From: Bacillus cereus ATCC 14579
GTDB lineage: Bacteria > Bacillota > Bacilli > Bacillales > Bacillaceae_G
Direction: 5' to 3'
Length of the DNA stretch: 64,000 nt
Assembly: GCF_000007825.1 (NCBI RefSeq)
Contig: NC_004722.1
Span: 2,768,501 to 2,832,500 of the forward strand
Shown: positions 8,014 to 16,828 of the stretch, piece after piece
Layout: every line of letters starts with the position of its first letter
How positions within the stretch are numbered: the stretch's first letter is position 1
Notes under the pieces: model-generated
What the model was told of the DNA's origin: nothing
The model's input: the letters and a program-made list of their open reading frames with translations, nothing else
Database searches by the model: none
Position numbers and translations under genes: made by a program

Positions 8014-8054
8014 AAAAAGAGGATCTTCATACTGTACTAGAAAATCCTCTTTTT
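8014..8054. terminator. Bidirectional terminator
   Basis: An 11-bp perfect stem (AAAAAGAGGAT at 8014-8024 with ATCCTCTTTTT at 8044-8054) with a 19-base loop. It serves the plus-strand gene ending at 7992 and can also act on minus-strand transcripts from helD. Confidence 0.75.
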
Positions 8055-8113
8055 ATATTTATCCCACATTAGCTTGCAGTAAAACTCCCCACTGATTATA
8101 GTTCCACTTTATT
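8052..8113 (-). repeat. Short bcr1-like dispersed repeat, copy 1
   Basis: Read on the minus strand it begins AATAAAGTGGAACTATAATC, continues AGTGGGGAGTTTTACTGC and ends GGATAAATA. The same order of blocks recurs at 10430, 15627, 19602 and 54315. The element begins at the helD stop codon, so the gene's last bases are part of it. Confidence 0.6.
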
Positions 8114-10184
8114 TTAATCCTTTAATTAAAGGTGACGCTTCCCCACTATGGAAAATCCATAAGTCATGAAGTGATCTCGTACATCCGACATATAGTAATT
8201 TTGCATCATGTTTTGTGTTTTTGTAATGTTCTTCATCCACATCAATTAAAAGCACCGCATCAAATTCTAAACCTTTCGCTAAATAGACAGGTACTACTGA
8301 TATACCACCTTCATATTTACTTTGGTTTGCTTCAATTACGTTGACCGTTAATCCTGCATTTGTTAATTTCACATATATATCACGGCATTCATCTTCTGTT
8401 CTTCCGATTACCGCAATTGTTTTCACATCTGCATTTTGCAAATGTTTTACCGTCTTCACAATTTCAGTAAATTGATTTTCTGCATGAATTACTTTCACAT
8501 CTTCTCCACTGCGGAAGACTGGTGTTGCGAGTCCTACTGGGATTTCTGCATTTTTAATTATTTCATTTGCAAATTCAATAATTTCTTTTGTAGAACGATA
8601 ACTTCTTGTCAATTCATAATAACCGGTTTCTTGGAATACTTCCTTAAAAGCATTCCAATCTTCAATTCCTTGGTAATCATAAATCGCTTGCGATAAATCA
8701 CCTAATATAGTGAAAGAATTACCTAATGTAATTTCTTTTAATACATAAACTTGGAAAGGCGAAAAATCTTGCGCTTCATCAATAACAACGTGATGAAACT
8801 TCTGCCCGATTTCAATCCCTGTTATACGATGATGTATGTATATTAAAGCTGGTAAATCTTCTACATACACTTCTTTTTTACGACAACTCTTTTCTGTTTC
8901 TTTAACAAGTTCTTCAGGTAATACCTCAAGTATTTCTTTACTTTTTACTATTGAACTATACAGTGAAAGAGCACTCATTTTCGGCCAAAACTTCATATAT
9001 GCGTTCAGTCTCTTAGTCGCTTCTTTTTTAAGTAATTTTTTCTCGTTTGTTTCCCCGAATTTTTTAAGCTCAATTTCAATCCAGCGCTTCATTCGTCCTA
9101 CTAATCGTTCTCTTCTTTTCTGTAAAGGATAATGTTTATATTCAACTTGCATCCATTTTTTAATATCTTCTACTGGAATAATCGCTCTATCCCACGCCTC
9201 AAAATCTTTTGTCGGAACTAACTCATTTTCAAATTGGATCATTCTCTCTTCAATAAACGCCTTAAATTCCAACGTACCCTTTAATTTACCTAGCATTACC
9301 TTCTTTTCATCACGATTAATTGAAAATGCTTCTTTCAATTTTTCTTCTGTCTGGTTTAGTTTCACTGAATCATCTAACGTACGTAATGCCCAATCCGGAA
9401 ACGTTGTTTGATTAATATTCCCTACACCTAATTCAGGAAGTACACTCGAAATATAGTCTAAAAACAGACTATTCGGCGCAAATACGATCATTCTTTCTGC
9501 TTCTAGTTGTTCACGATATTCATAAATTAAAAAAGCAAGGCGATGTAAAGCAATTGTTGTCTTTCCACTCCCTGCAACCCCTTGAATAAGTAATGGTAAA
9601 TTTCTTTCCGCTCGAATAATATCATTTTGTTCCGATTGAATCGTTGAAACAATATCCTTTAGCTTATTATCTTTATTCTCACCTAATCGATATAGAAGAA
9701 TTTCATCGGCATGCGATACATCTTCATTTCCTTTTACATATGTATCAACAACACGTTCAAGTTCTCTTTTTCGAATGGAAATGTTTCGTTTTAAATACAC
9801 ATCACCTTCTACTAACCCATCTGGTGATTGATAAAATGCTAATTCGTCTCCACCGGTAAATGAATAAAACATACTTGCGACAGGTGCCCGCCAATCGATA
9901 ATGATTGGCTTCATCGTGTCCATATCCTAAACCCCTACTTTTCCGATATAAATCGGCATAACTTCTTCTTTTCCATCTTCCTGAAAATCTAACCTTCCAA
10001 AGTACGGCTCTTGCACACCAATACGTAAGTTTTGTCTATTAGACTCCCTCATACTTTCAAGAATTTGCTCTTTAAAATCTTCTCCATAATAAACTGGGAT
10101 TTTTTCAAGCTTATCCAATTGCTCATCCATCATATGTAAAGTATCCTTCATTTTTTGTAACTCATCTTCAAATATGTTGCTCAT
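8109..10184 (-). pseudogene. helD: HelD-like UvrD/SF1 helicase (RNA polymerase recycling), split by an amber codon
   Basis: One continuous frame of 691 codons is interrupted by a single TAG at 9927-9929, codon 86. The first piece (9927-10184) has the N-terminal coiled coil (LQKMKDTLHMMDEQLDKLEK) that in HelD reaches into RNA polymerase. The second (8109-9923) has Walker A GVAGSGKTT, the Walker B-like VIDEAQDFSPFQ, and motif IV/VI elements LTRSYRST and LYVGCTRS. HelD removes stalled RNA polymerase from DNA using ATP. The break falls between KVGV and DMDTMKP, where intact homologues read straight through. AGGGG lies upstream of the ATG at 9923, so reinitiation could make the two parts separately. 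Confidence 0.85.
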
Positions 10185-10429
10185 TTCGACGATTCCCTCC
10201 TGTCCGTTCTAATTTTTCAGTCGAAGTATCATTGTATTAAAAATCCAATCATAAAGTCAATAGTTTCTATTTAAATTTTCCGAAAAAACTTACTTTTCAT
10301 CTTTCTAATTTAAAAAGAATATGCAACATCTAAATCACACAAATACACATATAGTATAATGATGCATGCAAAAGATACTACTTTCTATTTGTCTCCTATT
10401 TAATTTATCTATTAAAAAACATTGTAAAA
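10185..10429. other. Divergent promoter region between helD and the CPBP protease gene
   Basis: No coding frame was found. A perfect TATAAT at 10355-10360 faces the CPBP gene but lacks a convincing -35 element. The remainder is AT-rich. Confidence 0.35.
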
Positions 10430-10487
10430 ATTAAAGAATTTAATCAATGGGCGTTTTACTGCCCATAAATAGTAGGATAAATAAAAG
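10430..10487 (+). repeat. Short bcr1-like dispersed repeat, copy 2
   Basis: The blocks TTTAATCAATGGG, GTTTTACTGCCC, AAATAGTAGGATAAATAAAA correspond in order to the copy at 8052-8113 and to the 3' half of the long copy at 54315. It also forms an ATGGGC/GCCCAT hairpin (10447-10452 with 10461-10466) just ahead of the CPBP gene. Confidence 0.5.
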
Positions 10488-10504
10488 TAAAGGAGGCTCT
10501 TCAA

Positions 10505-11350
10505 ATGAATGTCGCGAAAAAGAAATCACTAAAGTTATATTTACTTATTTTTGTATTCACTGTTTTGGCCAGTGGATGGATTGGGGTATTTCTAGATTCT
10601 CTTCTAACAAATCAACCTGAAGGAAACACTTTAGGTATGGGATTATGGCTAATATTACCTTTCCTCGTAAGCATTTTACTTAGAGTTATTAGCCGAGATT
10701 GGAATGATTTTGGCATCAAATCAAATTTGAAAGGAAACTTTATATGGTATTTCACTGCACTACTTATTTATCCATTCGTTACAGTAATAACGATAAGCAT
10801 ATCGCTCATTTTTGGAGTAGCTCATATTTCTAGTTTTGATATATCCACGTTATTGTCACTCATAGTCATGTCTTCTATTGGTAACTTTATTAAAAACATT
10901 TTTGAAGAGTTTTCTTGGCGCGGTTATTTAACTCCAAAGTTGATTGAACTAAATCTAAACGATTGGTACATTTATATTATTTCTGGTTTCATTTGGGCAC
11001 TTTGGCATGCTGTATATTATATAGTCTTTTTGCCAAATGAATATTTTGAATCTATCTCAAGATTAAATATGCTTTTATCTGGCTGTATCCTTATGGTTTG
11101 TTGGTCAATTATGTATGTTGAAATATATAGACTTACAAAATCCGTCTGGCCATGCGTTATCATGCATGCGATTGAGGATGCTGTTCCTACTGTTTTAGTT
11201 ACCCTAACAGGGATTATTACCCTTACAAACAGTAGTGATTTTTGGTTAAATCCTATTAGCGGGGTCGCTGCTACTGTTTTATTTCTCGGAATTGGAATCG
11301 TACTAAGAACTATAAGAATAAAAAGAGAACGACAATTATTCACACAATAA
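10505..11350 (+). CDS. CPBP family intramembrane glutamic endopeptidase
   Basis: A 281-residue membrane protein with about eight hydrophobic segments. The CPBP (Abi/Rce1-like) active-site motifs are present: EEFSWRGYL (EExxxR, near residue 137), FIWALWHAVYY with its histidine, and a later HAIEDAVP. Family members cleave prenylated or small peptides in the membrane, and some give bacteriocin immunity. The substrate here is unknown. Start ATG 10505 follows AAAGGAGG. It is monocistronic, ending in the terminator at 11351-11383. Confidence 0.85.
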   Translation: MNVAKKKSLKLYLLIFVFTVLASGWIGVFLDSLLTNQPEGNTLGMGLWLILPFLVSILLRVISRDWNDFGIKSNLKGNFIWYFTALLIYPFVTVITISISLIFGVAHISSFDISTLLSLIVMSSIGNFIKNIFEEFSWRGYLTPKLIELNLNDWYIYIISGFIWALWHAVYYIVFLPNEYFESISRLNMLLSGCILMVCWSIMYVEIYRLTKSVWPCVIMHAIEDAVPTVLVTLTGIITLTNSSDFWLNPISGVAATVLFLGIGIVLRTIRIKRERQLFTQ

Positions 11351-11383
11351 AAAGCAGATAATGAATTCGTCATTATCTGCTTT
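11351..11383. terminator. Bidirectional terminator
   Basis: An 11-bp perfect stem (GCAGATAATGA 11354-11364, loop ATTCG, partner 11370-11380) flanked by A3/T3. It separates the converging CPBP and gamma-glutamylcyclotransferase genes. Confidence 0.8.
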
Positions 11384-11404
11384 CCAATTTTTAAAACTAC
11401 CTTA

Positions 11405-11785
11405 TTATATTTTTTGATACATAAGCCAGTCACCAGAGTCTATCACTTTCTTTAACATCTTTTTATCTTGAGCGATATACACATATGCCTCAATTTCCCT
11501 ATCAGCAACATATACTGTTTGCGTGATTCGATCATATAAATCAGTCTCCGCATTACCTGTATATTCTTCTAGTTCATCTAACTTACACAATATCTCATCA
11601 TTTACTACATAAACTTCTCCATACACCTGTTCTTCAATCGAATAAGTCATGGCCGGATATCCTTCGTTCGTATCAAATAATTTGCCATATGTCCAAGCTC
11701 TGTCTGCGATGCATGTTGCACCTAGCATATAATGAGCATTCGTTTGTCCTCTTCTTAACGTGCCATAAACGAAAACATGATACAT
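11405..11785 (-). CDS. Gamma-glutamylcyclotransferase family protein (AIG2-like)
   Basis: A 126-residue protein with the hallmark YGTLRRGQ at residues 8-15, which binds the gamma-glutamyl group. The EGYPAM segment and LDELEEY near residue 70 carry the putative catalytic glutamate. Family enzymes release 5-oxoproline from gamma-glutamyl amines or peptides. The real substrate is unknown. It starts 25 bases downstream of recQ's stop and may be read from the recQ transcript. Confidence 0.85.
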   Translation of the reverse strand: MYHVFVYGTLRRGQTNAHYMLGATCIADRAWTYGKLFDTNEGYPAMTYSIEEQVYGEVYVVNDEILCKLDELEEYTGNAETDLYDRITQTVYVADREIEAYVYIAQDKKMLKKVIDSGDWLMYQKI

Positions 11786-11810
11786 AAATTCTTATCCCCT
11801 TTATATGCCT

Positions 11811-13928
11811 CTACTTTCTTATTTGTAAATAAGCACGAATCATAAAGTAACTCACTTCATTCGGAAGCTGTTCTTTAATAGATTTCAGACCACCATCTGC
11901 ATTTTGAACGGCAGTTTCAATAAGAGATTCATACTCTGCTGGAACAAAGCTTTTCCAATCTACTTCCATTCCATCCTCATAGCAGCGAATTAAATGGTTT
12001 TCGATTGTTTGTCTTGATAAGTTACGTTCTTTTGCAATCTCATTCAAATCAATACCTTGTTTATACATTTCATACGTTTCTAAATGAGAATTTGCGGACG
12101 CTTTTCCTGACTTTTTACGCTCTGAAACTACTTCTGTCTTAATCGTTTCAGCATAATTTGGATTTTCCTCAATAAAATGCTGAACTGCTTGTAAGAAGTG
12201 CGAGCCATATTTCACAAGTTTGTGTTCTCCGATACCTTTTACCGTCAACAATTCGGAATCACTTTGCGGCATTTTCACACACATATCTTTTAATGTTTGG
12301 TCAGAGAAAATAACGAACGGAGGTACACCTTCTCCTTGTGCAATTTCTTTACGTACTTCACGAAGCACTTCAAATAAAGGATGGTCTTGAACAATTTGTC
12401 TTGTCTCTACTCGTTCTTTTCGTAAAACATTCTCTTTACCAAGTAATACTTCTTTCCCTTTTTCAGTTACTTTTAACGTCGGATAAGTGCCATGCTCAAC
12501 TGCAATTAACTCGTCTGAAATTAAAAACTCAATAAACTCACTGACCTCTTTTATACTACGGTTCGATAAAAGCCCATACGTTGGTAAAGTATGGAAATTA
12601 AATTCGATAACTTTCTTATTCTTCGACCCAGTTAATACTTGCGCTATCATTTGCTTTCCAAAGCGTTGGTTCGTTCTAATCATGCATGATAAAACCATTT
12701 GTGATTCCCTTGTCACATCGATGCTCTCGCGATTGTCTGTACAATTACCACAGCGTCCACAATCTTCTTTCGGTTCTTCTCCAAAGTATTGCAAAATGAA
12801 TGATTGTAAACATTGTTCTGTATGACAGTAATCGGTCATATTTTGCAATTTTTCAAGTTCATTTGAAAAACGTGATTCTCCAGTTGATTGATCAATTAAA
12901 AAACGCTGTACTTGTACATCTTGAGAAGAATATAACAATATACATGTACTATCTAATCCGTCACGACCAGCACGTCCTGCTTCTTGATAGTAACTTTCCA
13001 TGTTTTTTGGAAGCTGATAATGAATTACGTAACGAATATTCGATTTATCAATACCCATCCCGAATGCAGATGTTGCTACCATTACACTTACTTCATCTCG
13101 TAAAAAGAGTTCTTGTTGCTCATTTCGATCACTATCACTCATACCAGCGTGATATTTTGATACAGAAACTCCTGCCTTCATTAAATCTTCATATAACTGA
13201 TCGACTACTTTTCTAGTAGCTGCATATATAATCCCAGATTCCTTTTGATTTTGACGAATATAATCCGCCAAATATGCATTTCGATCTTGCCCTTTAATGA
13301 CAGAAAACGATAAGTTCTCACGCTCAAACGTTGTCATAATTGTATTTTCTTTATTAATTTCAAGTGTATTACAAATATCATCACGTACTTGCGGTGTTGC
13401 TGTTGCTGTTAATGCTAATACGAGCGGCTTTTCTGGAAGATAATCTAATATGCGATGTATATGTAAATAACTTGGACGGAAATCATGTCCCCACTGTGAA
13501 ATACAGTGTGCTTCATCAATCGCAATCATAGGGATTTTCATATCGATAAGTTGGTCAACAAACTCCATTGAATCCAGTCGCTCAGGCGCTACATAAAGTA
13601 ACTTATAATGGCCTTGTTTCGCTAATTGAATTCGTTGATTCGCTTCCGCAATCGAAATAGAACTATTAATATAGGTAGCTGAAATACCGTTTTGTACTAA
13701 TGTATCTACTTGGTCTTTCATAAGTGATATTAAAGGCGATATAACTAACGTTGTTCCTTCAAATACTAATGCGGGAATTTGATAACAAATTGACTTACCA
13801 CCACCTGTAGGCATAATACAGACAGTATCTTTCCCATCTAATACATTTTTAATTGTTTCATCTTGTCCTCTTCGGAATGACGAATAACCGAAATAAGACG
13901 CTAAAAGTTCTTGTGCTTTTGTAAACAA
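11811..13928 (-). CDS. recQ: ATP-dependent DNA helicase RecQ
   Basis: A 705-residue RecQ helicase: Walker A TGGGKS (41-46), DEAH at 138-141, and motif VI QEAGRAGRDG. The RQC zinc-binding cysteines include CGRCGNC near residue 390. An HRDC domain follows (residues about 510-590), then a C-terminal helix-turn-helix-like extension (EIAKERNLSRQTIENHL). RecQ unwinds DNA 3' to 5' in recombination and fork repair. The start is TTG at 13928, with CAGGTGA eight bases upstream. The gene looks intact and full length. Confidence 0.95.
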   Translation of the reverse strand: MFTKAQELLASYFGYSSFRRGQDETIKNVLDGKDTVCIMPTGGGKSICYQIPALVFEGTTLVISPLISLMKDQVDTLVQNGISATYINSSISIAEANQRIQLAKQGHYKLLYVAPERLDSMEFVDQLIDMKIPMIAIDEAHCISQWGHDFRPSYLHIHRILDYLPEKPLVLALTATATPQVRDDICNTLEINKENTIMTTFERENLSFSVIKGQDRNAYLADYIRQNQKESGIIYAATRKVVDQLYEDLMKAGVSVSKYHAGMSDSDRNEQQELFLRDEVSVMVATSAFGMGIDKSNIRYVIHYQLPKNMESYYQEAGRAGRDGLDSTCILLYSSQDVQVQRFLIDQSTGESRFSNELEKLQNMTDYCHTEQCLQSFILQYFGEEPKEDCGRCGNCTDNRESIDVTRESQMVLSCMIRTNQRFGKQMIAQVLTGSKNKKVIEFNFHTLPTYGLLSNRSIKEVSEFIEFLISDELIAVEHGTYPTLKVTEKGKEVLLGKENVLRKERVETRQIVQDHPLFEVLREVRKEIAQGEGVPPFVIFSDQTLKDMCVKMPQSDSELLTVKGIGEHKLVKYGSHFLQAVQHFIEENPNYAETIKTEVVSERKKSGKASANSHLETYEMYKQGIDLNEIAKERNLSRQTIENHLIRCYEDGMEVDWKSFVPAEYESLIETAVQNADGGLKSIKEQLPNEVSYFMIRAYLQIRK

Positions 13929-14158
13929 AAAAGAGTCACCTGCTTTTCTTTATCTTTCATCTACTCCTATTATATCATCTCTTATGCATCATGAAAGTGA
14001 TGAATACATGACTAACAGCCTGCTTTTTCATTATTTTATGCTTCTTTACATTTTTGAGAATGATTAGCAATTATAACGAATTTCAAAATAAATACACATT
14101 TTATTAATTCTCCTTGAATACTACTAATCTTATACATATGAATTCAGGGGGTTACTAT

Positions 14159-14320
14159 ATGAAGCACCGTAATATTAGTTCCATCAAACAGAAAACGGTA
14201 TCGAACCAACTCCAATTCTCAAATAATGAAGCGTGGAAATATGAATCATACTATAAGTACCAGCCATTACTCTCTTATAAAAAGCTTTTACATTTTCTTT
14301 CTCAACTTTTTAGACGTTAA
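14159..14320 (+). CDS. Small basic/tyrosine-rich hypothetical protein (53 residues)
   Basis: A 53-residue frame from the ATG at 14159, chosen because AGGGGG precedes it by about seven bases, rather than the longer frame without a ribosome site. The sequence is polar and rich in K, S, Y and Q (MKHRNISSIKQKTVSNQLQF) with a hydrophobic-basic C-terminus (LLHFLSQLFRR). It has no signal peptide and no recognised family. A hairpin terminator lies about 115 bases downstream. Confidence 0.6.
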   Translation: MKHRNISSIKQKTVSNQLQFSNNEAWKYESYYKYQPLLSYKKLLHFLSQLFRR

Positions 14321-14434
14321 TATATGCGCAAAAAATATATCATTCACAGAATTTTTCTCAATATTAAATGTATAGACTTACTACAATTCAGTTGTTACCA
14401 TATATAATAATCTGTTGGATAAACCCCTTAAGTT

Positions 14435-14462
14435 GACCTGCTTATATTAGCAGGTCTTTTTC
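14435..14462 (+). terminator. Rho-independent terminator
   Basis: GACCTGCT (14435-14442), loop TATATT, AGCAGGTC (14449-14456), then five T. It is the likely end of the transcript of the gene at 14159-14320. Confidence 0.85.
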
Positions 14463-14526
14463 ATGATTACATACTTCTGTGTACCTCGATCTCACTTCCA
14501 AGTCTTTTCTCCATTTTATAACCATA

Positions 14527-14573
14527 TTTAACTCCCAACAATTCATGATAATCATGAATTGTTGGGAGTTAAA
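14527..14573. repeat. Long perfect palindrome, 23-bp arms
   Basis: Bases 14527-14549 are exactly complementary to 14551-14573 around a single base. No U-tract follows on the plus strand, so it is not an ordinary terminator. It may be a protein-binding dyad, an element end or an RNA hairpin. Confidence 0.8.
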
Positions 14574-14650
14574 TTGTTCACATATAATTATGCAATTCTT
14601 CTTTCTCAATACACAAAAGACATTTTACTTGTTACTATAAAAGTACTCCA

Positions 14651-14857
14651 GATGAGTTTTTTGCTCATCGACATTATCTAGTTATTGGGGCCTGCCGCGG
14701 GAAGCAGGTCCCTTTGACTGTATGAAGGTCCTAATTTCATTTGGACACATTTACCAGGGTTTTTCAAAAGAATTTTATGATAACATTACGTAGTCGAGTC
14801 CGACATCTCGGCAATACCCTTTTGAGGGTCTGTAACTTCCCTTGCAGACCCTCTTTT
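14651..14857 (+). ncRNA. Candidate structured non-coding RNA ending in a terminator
   Basis: About 205 bases without a coding frame contain successive hairpins. They are GATGAG/CTCATC (14651-14669), a 9-bp GC-rich stem with one G-U pair (14687-14695 with 14704-14712, loop CGCGGGAA), and a GTCC/GGAC stem (about 14728-14746). A strong terminator closes the series (GAGGGTCTG 14824-14832 with 14845-14853, then TTTT). The GC-rich islands stand out from the AT-rich flanks. A stand-alone small RNA or a leader of the gene at 15007 are both possible. A sporulation RNA such as CsfG came to mind but I cannot confirm it. Confidence 0.5.
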
Positions 14858-15006
14858 ACTTTATATTCAATTTATTCATATATACCACAACATCATTCAT
14901 TGAATTTCTCCATTTCAAATTCCCTAAAAATAATCTAGGACACGTAACTAAAAATAAATCTTCATCATACTTTGAGTTATACATGTTCAAAGGAGTGTTA
15001 CTATTT

Positions 15007-15630
15007 ATGTATTCTTATTGGCAATCGTATTACTCCCCCTACCATAACCCTTATGTAAACTATGATTTATCCGTACGGAACTACCGAATTAGTAAAAATG
15101 AGAATTTTTTAAAAGGGTATATGCGTTCTTTATGGGAACAACACGTCGCTTGGACGAGATTGGCTATTATAAGTATAGTCTTTAATTTACCAGATGTTAA
15201 CGTTACTGTTGGACGACTTCTACAAAACGCAACACATATGGGACTATCACTTGAACCATTTTACGGTGAGGATGCAGTGAAAAAATATAGTGCATTAATT
15301 AAAGATCACTTAGTAATTGCAGCGGATCTTGTTAAAGCCGCAAAAGCTGGTAATCAAAATGCAGCGGCCGCTATAGAGAAAAAATGGTACGCTAATGGTT
15401 ATGAAATTATTGAATTTCTTAACAGTATCAACCCATATATAGATAAAGAAGAATTTAGAAAAATGTTTTATGAACATTTAGCACTAACGAAAGCAGAAGC
15501 ACTTGCCTTCCTAAATAAAGATTATGAAGCAGGAGTAAAACTTTACGATAAAATTGAAAAAGAAGCATTAGAAATGGCCGACATGATAACAAACGCAATC
15601 GTAAAACAATTCCCGCAAGTATTTCAATAA
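15007..15630 (+). CDS. Hypothetical helical protein with a tyrosine-rich N-terminus
   Basis: A 207-residue protein. The start ATG 15007 is set by AAAGGAGTG nine bases upstream; a longer frame exists without a ribosome site. The first 25 residues are rich in tyrosine, proline and asparagine (MYSYWQSYYSPYHNPYVNYD), as in some spore-surface proteins. The rest is helical. Two similar helices, LWEQHVAWTRLAIISI and FYEHLALTKAEALAFL, each carry E-H and T, suggesting a duplicated helical-bundle unit, perhaps a metal or ligand site. No known family is recognised. Confidence 0.7.
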   Translation: MYSYWQSYYSPYHNPYVNYDLSVRNYRISKNENFLKGYMRSLWEQHVAWTRLAIISIVFNLPDVNVTVGRLLQNATHMGLSLEPFYGEDAVKKYSALIKDHLVIAADLVKAAKAGNQNAAAAIEKKWYANGYEIIEFLNSINPYIDKEEFRKMFYEHLALTKAEALAFLNKDYEAGVKLYDKIEKEALEMADMITNAIVKQFPQVFQ

Positions 15631-15682
15631 AGTGAAACTTTAATCAGAGTAGGTATTACTACTAAGTAATACTTGATAAAAA
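15627..15682 (+). repeat. Short bcr1-like dispersed repeat, copy 3
   Basis: It begins AATAAAGTGAAACTTTAATC at the stop codon of the preceding gene and ends TTGATAAAAATAA. It shares the 5' block with the copies at 8052, 19602 and 54315. Confidence 0.5.
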
Positions 15683-15722
15683 TAAGTCGGTTTCCAAACA
15701 TAAATCGGCTTATTTAGTTTTC
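15681..15722 (+). terminator. Rho-independent terminator
   Basis: AATAAGTCG (15681-15689) pairs with CGGCTTATT (15706-15714) with one G-U pair, followed by TAGTTTT. It ends the transcript of the 15007-15630 gene. Confidence 0.65.
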
Positions 15723-15808
15723 TCTCCATGATATTTCACCTCTCCTCTTTACATTTAGCTTATATCGATATATTTTATTAATATCCGTTTTTTATAGGAG
15801 GAAATAGT

Positions 15809-16165
15809 TTGATTAACGCGATTGGTCTCGTTTTTATACTTACAAATAAACACGAGAAAAAAAAGAAAGTTTACTTAAATGAAAAATTTGCACTAATAGA
15901 TATTATTGATTCTAAAGAAGTATTTGATGATGAAGGGAATCCTTTAGTAGAACTAACATGTAAATACAGTATATATTTAGATGAAAAATATTACTGTAAA
16001 TCTCTCGATGATTATACCGGACAAGTATTTCCTTTCTTAAGTGCAAAAATAGGAAAAGGTCTTCTAAGAAACTTAAACTACTACTTTTCTTACGTTGATG
16101 CCTATGATAAGAAACCACCAGTTAAAGAAATAAGACCACTTATGAAACAAGTAACGAACAGATAG
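15809..16165 (+). CDS. Hypothetical 118-residue protein
   Basis: It starts at TTG 15809 with GGAGG seven bases upstream. After a short hydrophobic N-terminus (MINAIGLVFILTN) comes a basic stretch (KHEKKKK) and a beta-rich body with a central aromatic segment (CKYSIYLDEKYYCKSLDDY). The N-terminus is too short for a normal signal peptide. I do not recognise the family. It is monocistronic, followed by the terminator at 16176-16214. Confidence 0.65.
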   Translation: MINAIGLVFILTNKHEKKKKVYLNEKFALIDIIDSKEVFDDEGNPLVELTCKYSIYLDEKYYCKSLDDYTGQVFPFLSAKIGKGLLRNLNYYFSYVDAYDKKPPVKEIRPLMKQVTNR

Positions 16166-16175
16166 CCAAAAATAC

Positions 16176-16214
16176 AAAAAAAGAAAGCATCTAACTCTGG
16201 ATGTTTTCTTTTTT
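16176..16214 (+). terminator. Rho-independent terminator
   Basis: A long stem pairs 16176-16191 (A-rich, ending GAAAGCATC) with 16200-16214 (GATGTTTTC then T6), allowing one G-U pair. Confidence 0.8.
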
Positions 16215-16299
16215 ATTGAAAACTCATTAACTTTCATCCTCTTCTAAAAGTATGTATCCAAGCATATTTTAAATTAAAAACATTGGAGGATTAGAGTGA

Positions 16300-16752
16300 A
16301 TGAAATACTCAGAAACAATTATAAGCAAACGACTTCGAATACTTAAAATGACGGGTATGTTTTTCCTGCTAGTGTTAATAGCATGGATTGGCTATACAAA
16401 ATTACTTTATGAAAACGGCTTTCTTCAAGAAAAAAAGAATTCAGTAGAAGTAATGAACACTAGCATTACAGGAGAAATAGAGCAGCTTTTTCATATAAAC
16501 TTGCAAGGTTATCGAAAAACAAGCCTTGATGCTGTTATAGAAGCAAGCAAAACCGATCCAAGTGAACTATCCCTAATTGAACTGGTCAACAAATCCTGCT
16601 CGCGAGATTGCATAGGCGAACCAGTAACATATGTAAACTCAAACAATGGATATATCTTTTATAAGGAATCTAATGGAACTAATGTAGCTATAACGGTTAA
16701 AAAGAAAGACACATGGGTAATTGTAAAGAAATCTGTTCAAGATGGAATATAA
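16300..16752 (+). CDS. Membrane-anchored hypothetical protein
   Basis: A 150-residue protein with a basic N-terminus (ISKRLRILK), one membrane helix at about residues 18-36 (GMFFLLVLIAWIGYT), and an extracytoplasmic domain with two cysteines in KSCSRDC near residue 100. They could form a disulfide. The family is not recognised. The ribosome site GGAGG lies ten bases before ATG 16300. Its transcript originally ended in the hairpin now split by the insertion sequence. Confidence 0.65.
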   Translation: MKYSETIISKRLRILKMTGMFFLLVLIAWIGYTKLLYENGFLQEKKNSVEVMNTSITGEIEQLFHINLQGYRKTSLDAVIEASKTDPSELSLIELVNKSCSRDCIGEPVTYVNSNNGYIFYKESNGTNVAITVKKKDTWVIVKKSVQDGI

Positions 16753-16758
16753 TCACCC

Positions 16759-16772
16759 AAAAAAAGAGTACG
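16759..16772. terminator. Left arm of a terminator split by the IS
   Basis: AAAAAAGAGTACG here is exactly complementary to CGTACTCTTTTTT at 18224-18236. Without the IS and one target copy the two arms would sit three bases apart as a bidirectional terminator. Confidence 0.8.
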
Positions 16773-16774
16773 TA
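16772..16774. repeat. Target-site duplication GTA, left copy
   Basis: GTA directly precedes the left inverted repeat and is repeated at 18220-18222. A 3-bp duplication is normal for IS3/IS150 elements. Confidence 0.7.
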
Positions 16775-16799
16775 TGAACTGCACCCCAATTGTTAGACA
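16775..16799 (+). repeat. IS left inverted repeat
   Basis: It begins TGAACTGCACCCC and ends GTTAGACA, matching the right end (18195-18219, reverse complement) at 19 of 25 positions. Confidence 0.85.
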
Positions 16800-16823
16800 C
16801 AGTCTAACAATTGGGGTGCAGTT
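16777..16823 (+). promoter_or_regulatory. Hairpin at the IS left end ahead of orfA
   Basis: A perfect 22-bp inverted repeat (16777-16798 with 16802-16823, loop ACA) is followed by five T and then the orfA ATG. In an RNA that reads in from outside, it would act as a terminator and would bury GGGG, the only candidate ribosome site for orfA. This is a likely guard against transposase expression from outside transcription. A related hairpin occurs at 46488-46536. Confidence 0.65.
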
Positions 16824-16828
16824 TTTCT

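Noticed and set aside
11017..11433. A 138-codon minus-strand ORF overlapping the CPBP gene
   Set aside because: It is antisense to the CPBP motifs, lacks a ribosome site and overlaps the convergent gamma-glutamylcyclotransferase.
12338..13216. Plus-strand ORFs inside recQ
   Set aside because: They are antisense frames of a clearly coding gene, with no ribosome sites and no protein-like motifs.
14687..14712. Part of a known riboswitch controlling the downstream gene
   Set aside because: The GC-rich stem did not match the consensus of any riboswitch I can recall, and the downstream gene has no metabolic identity.
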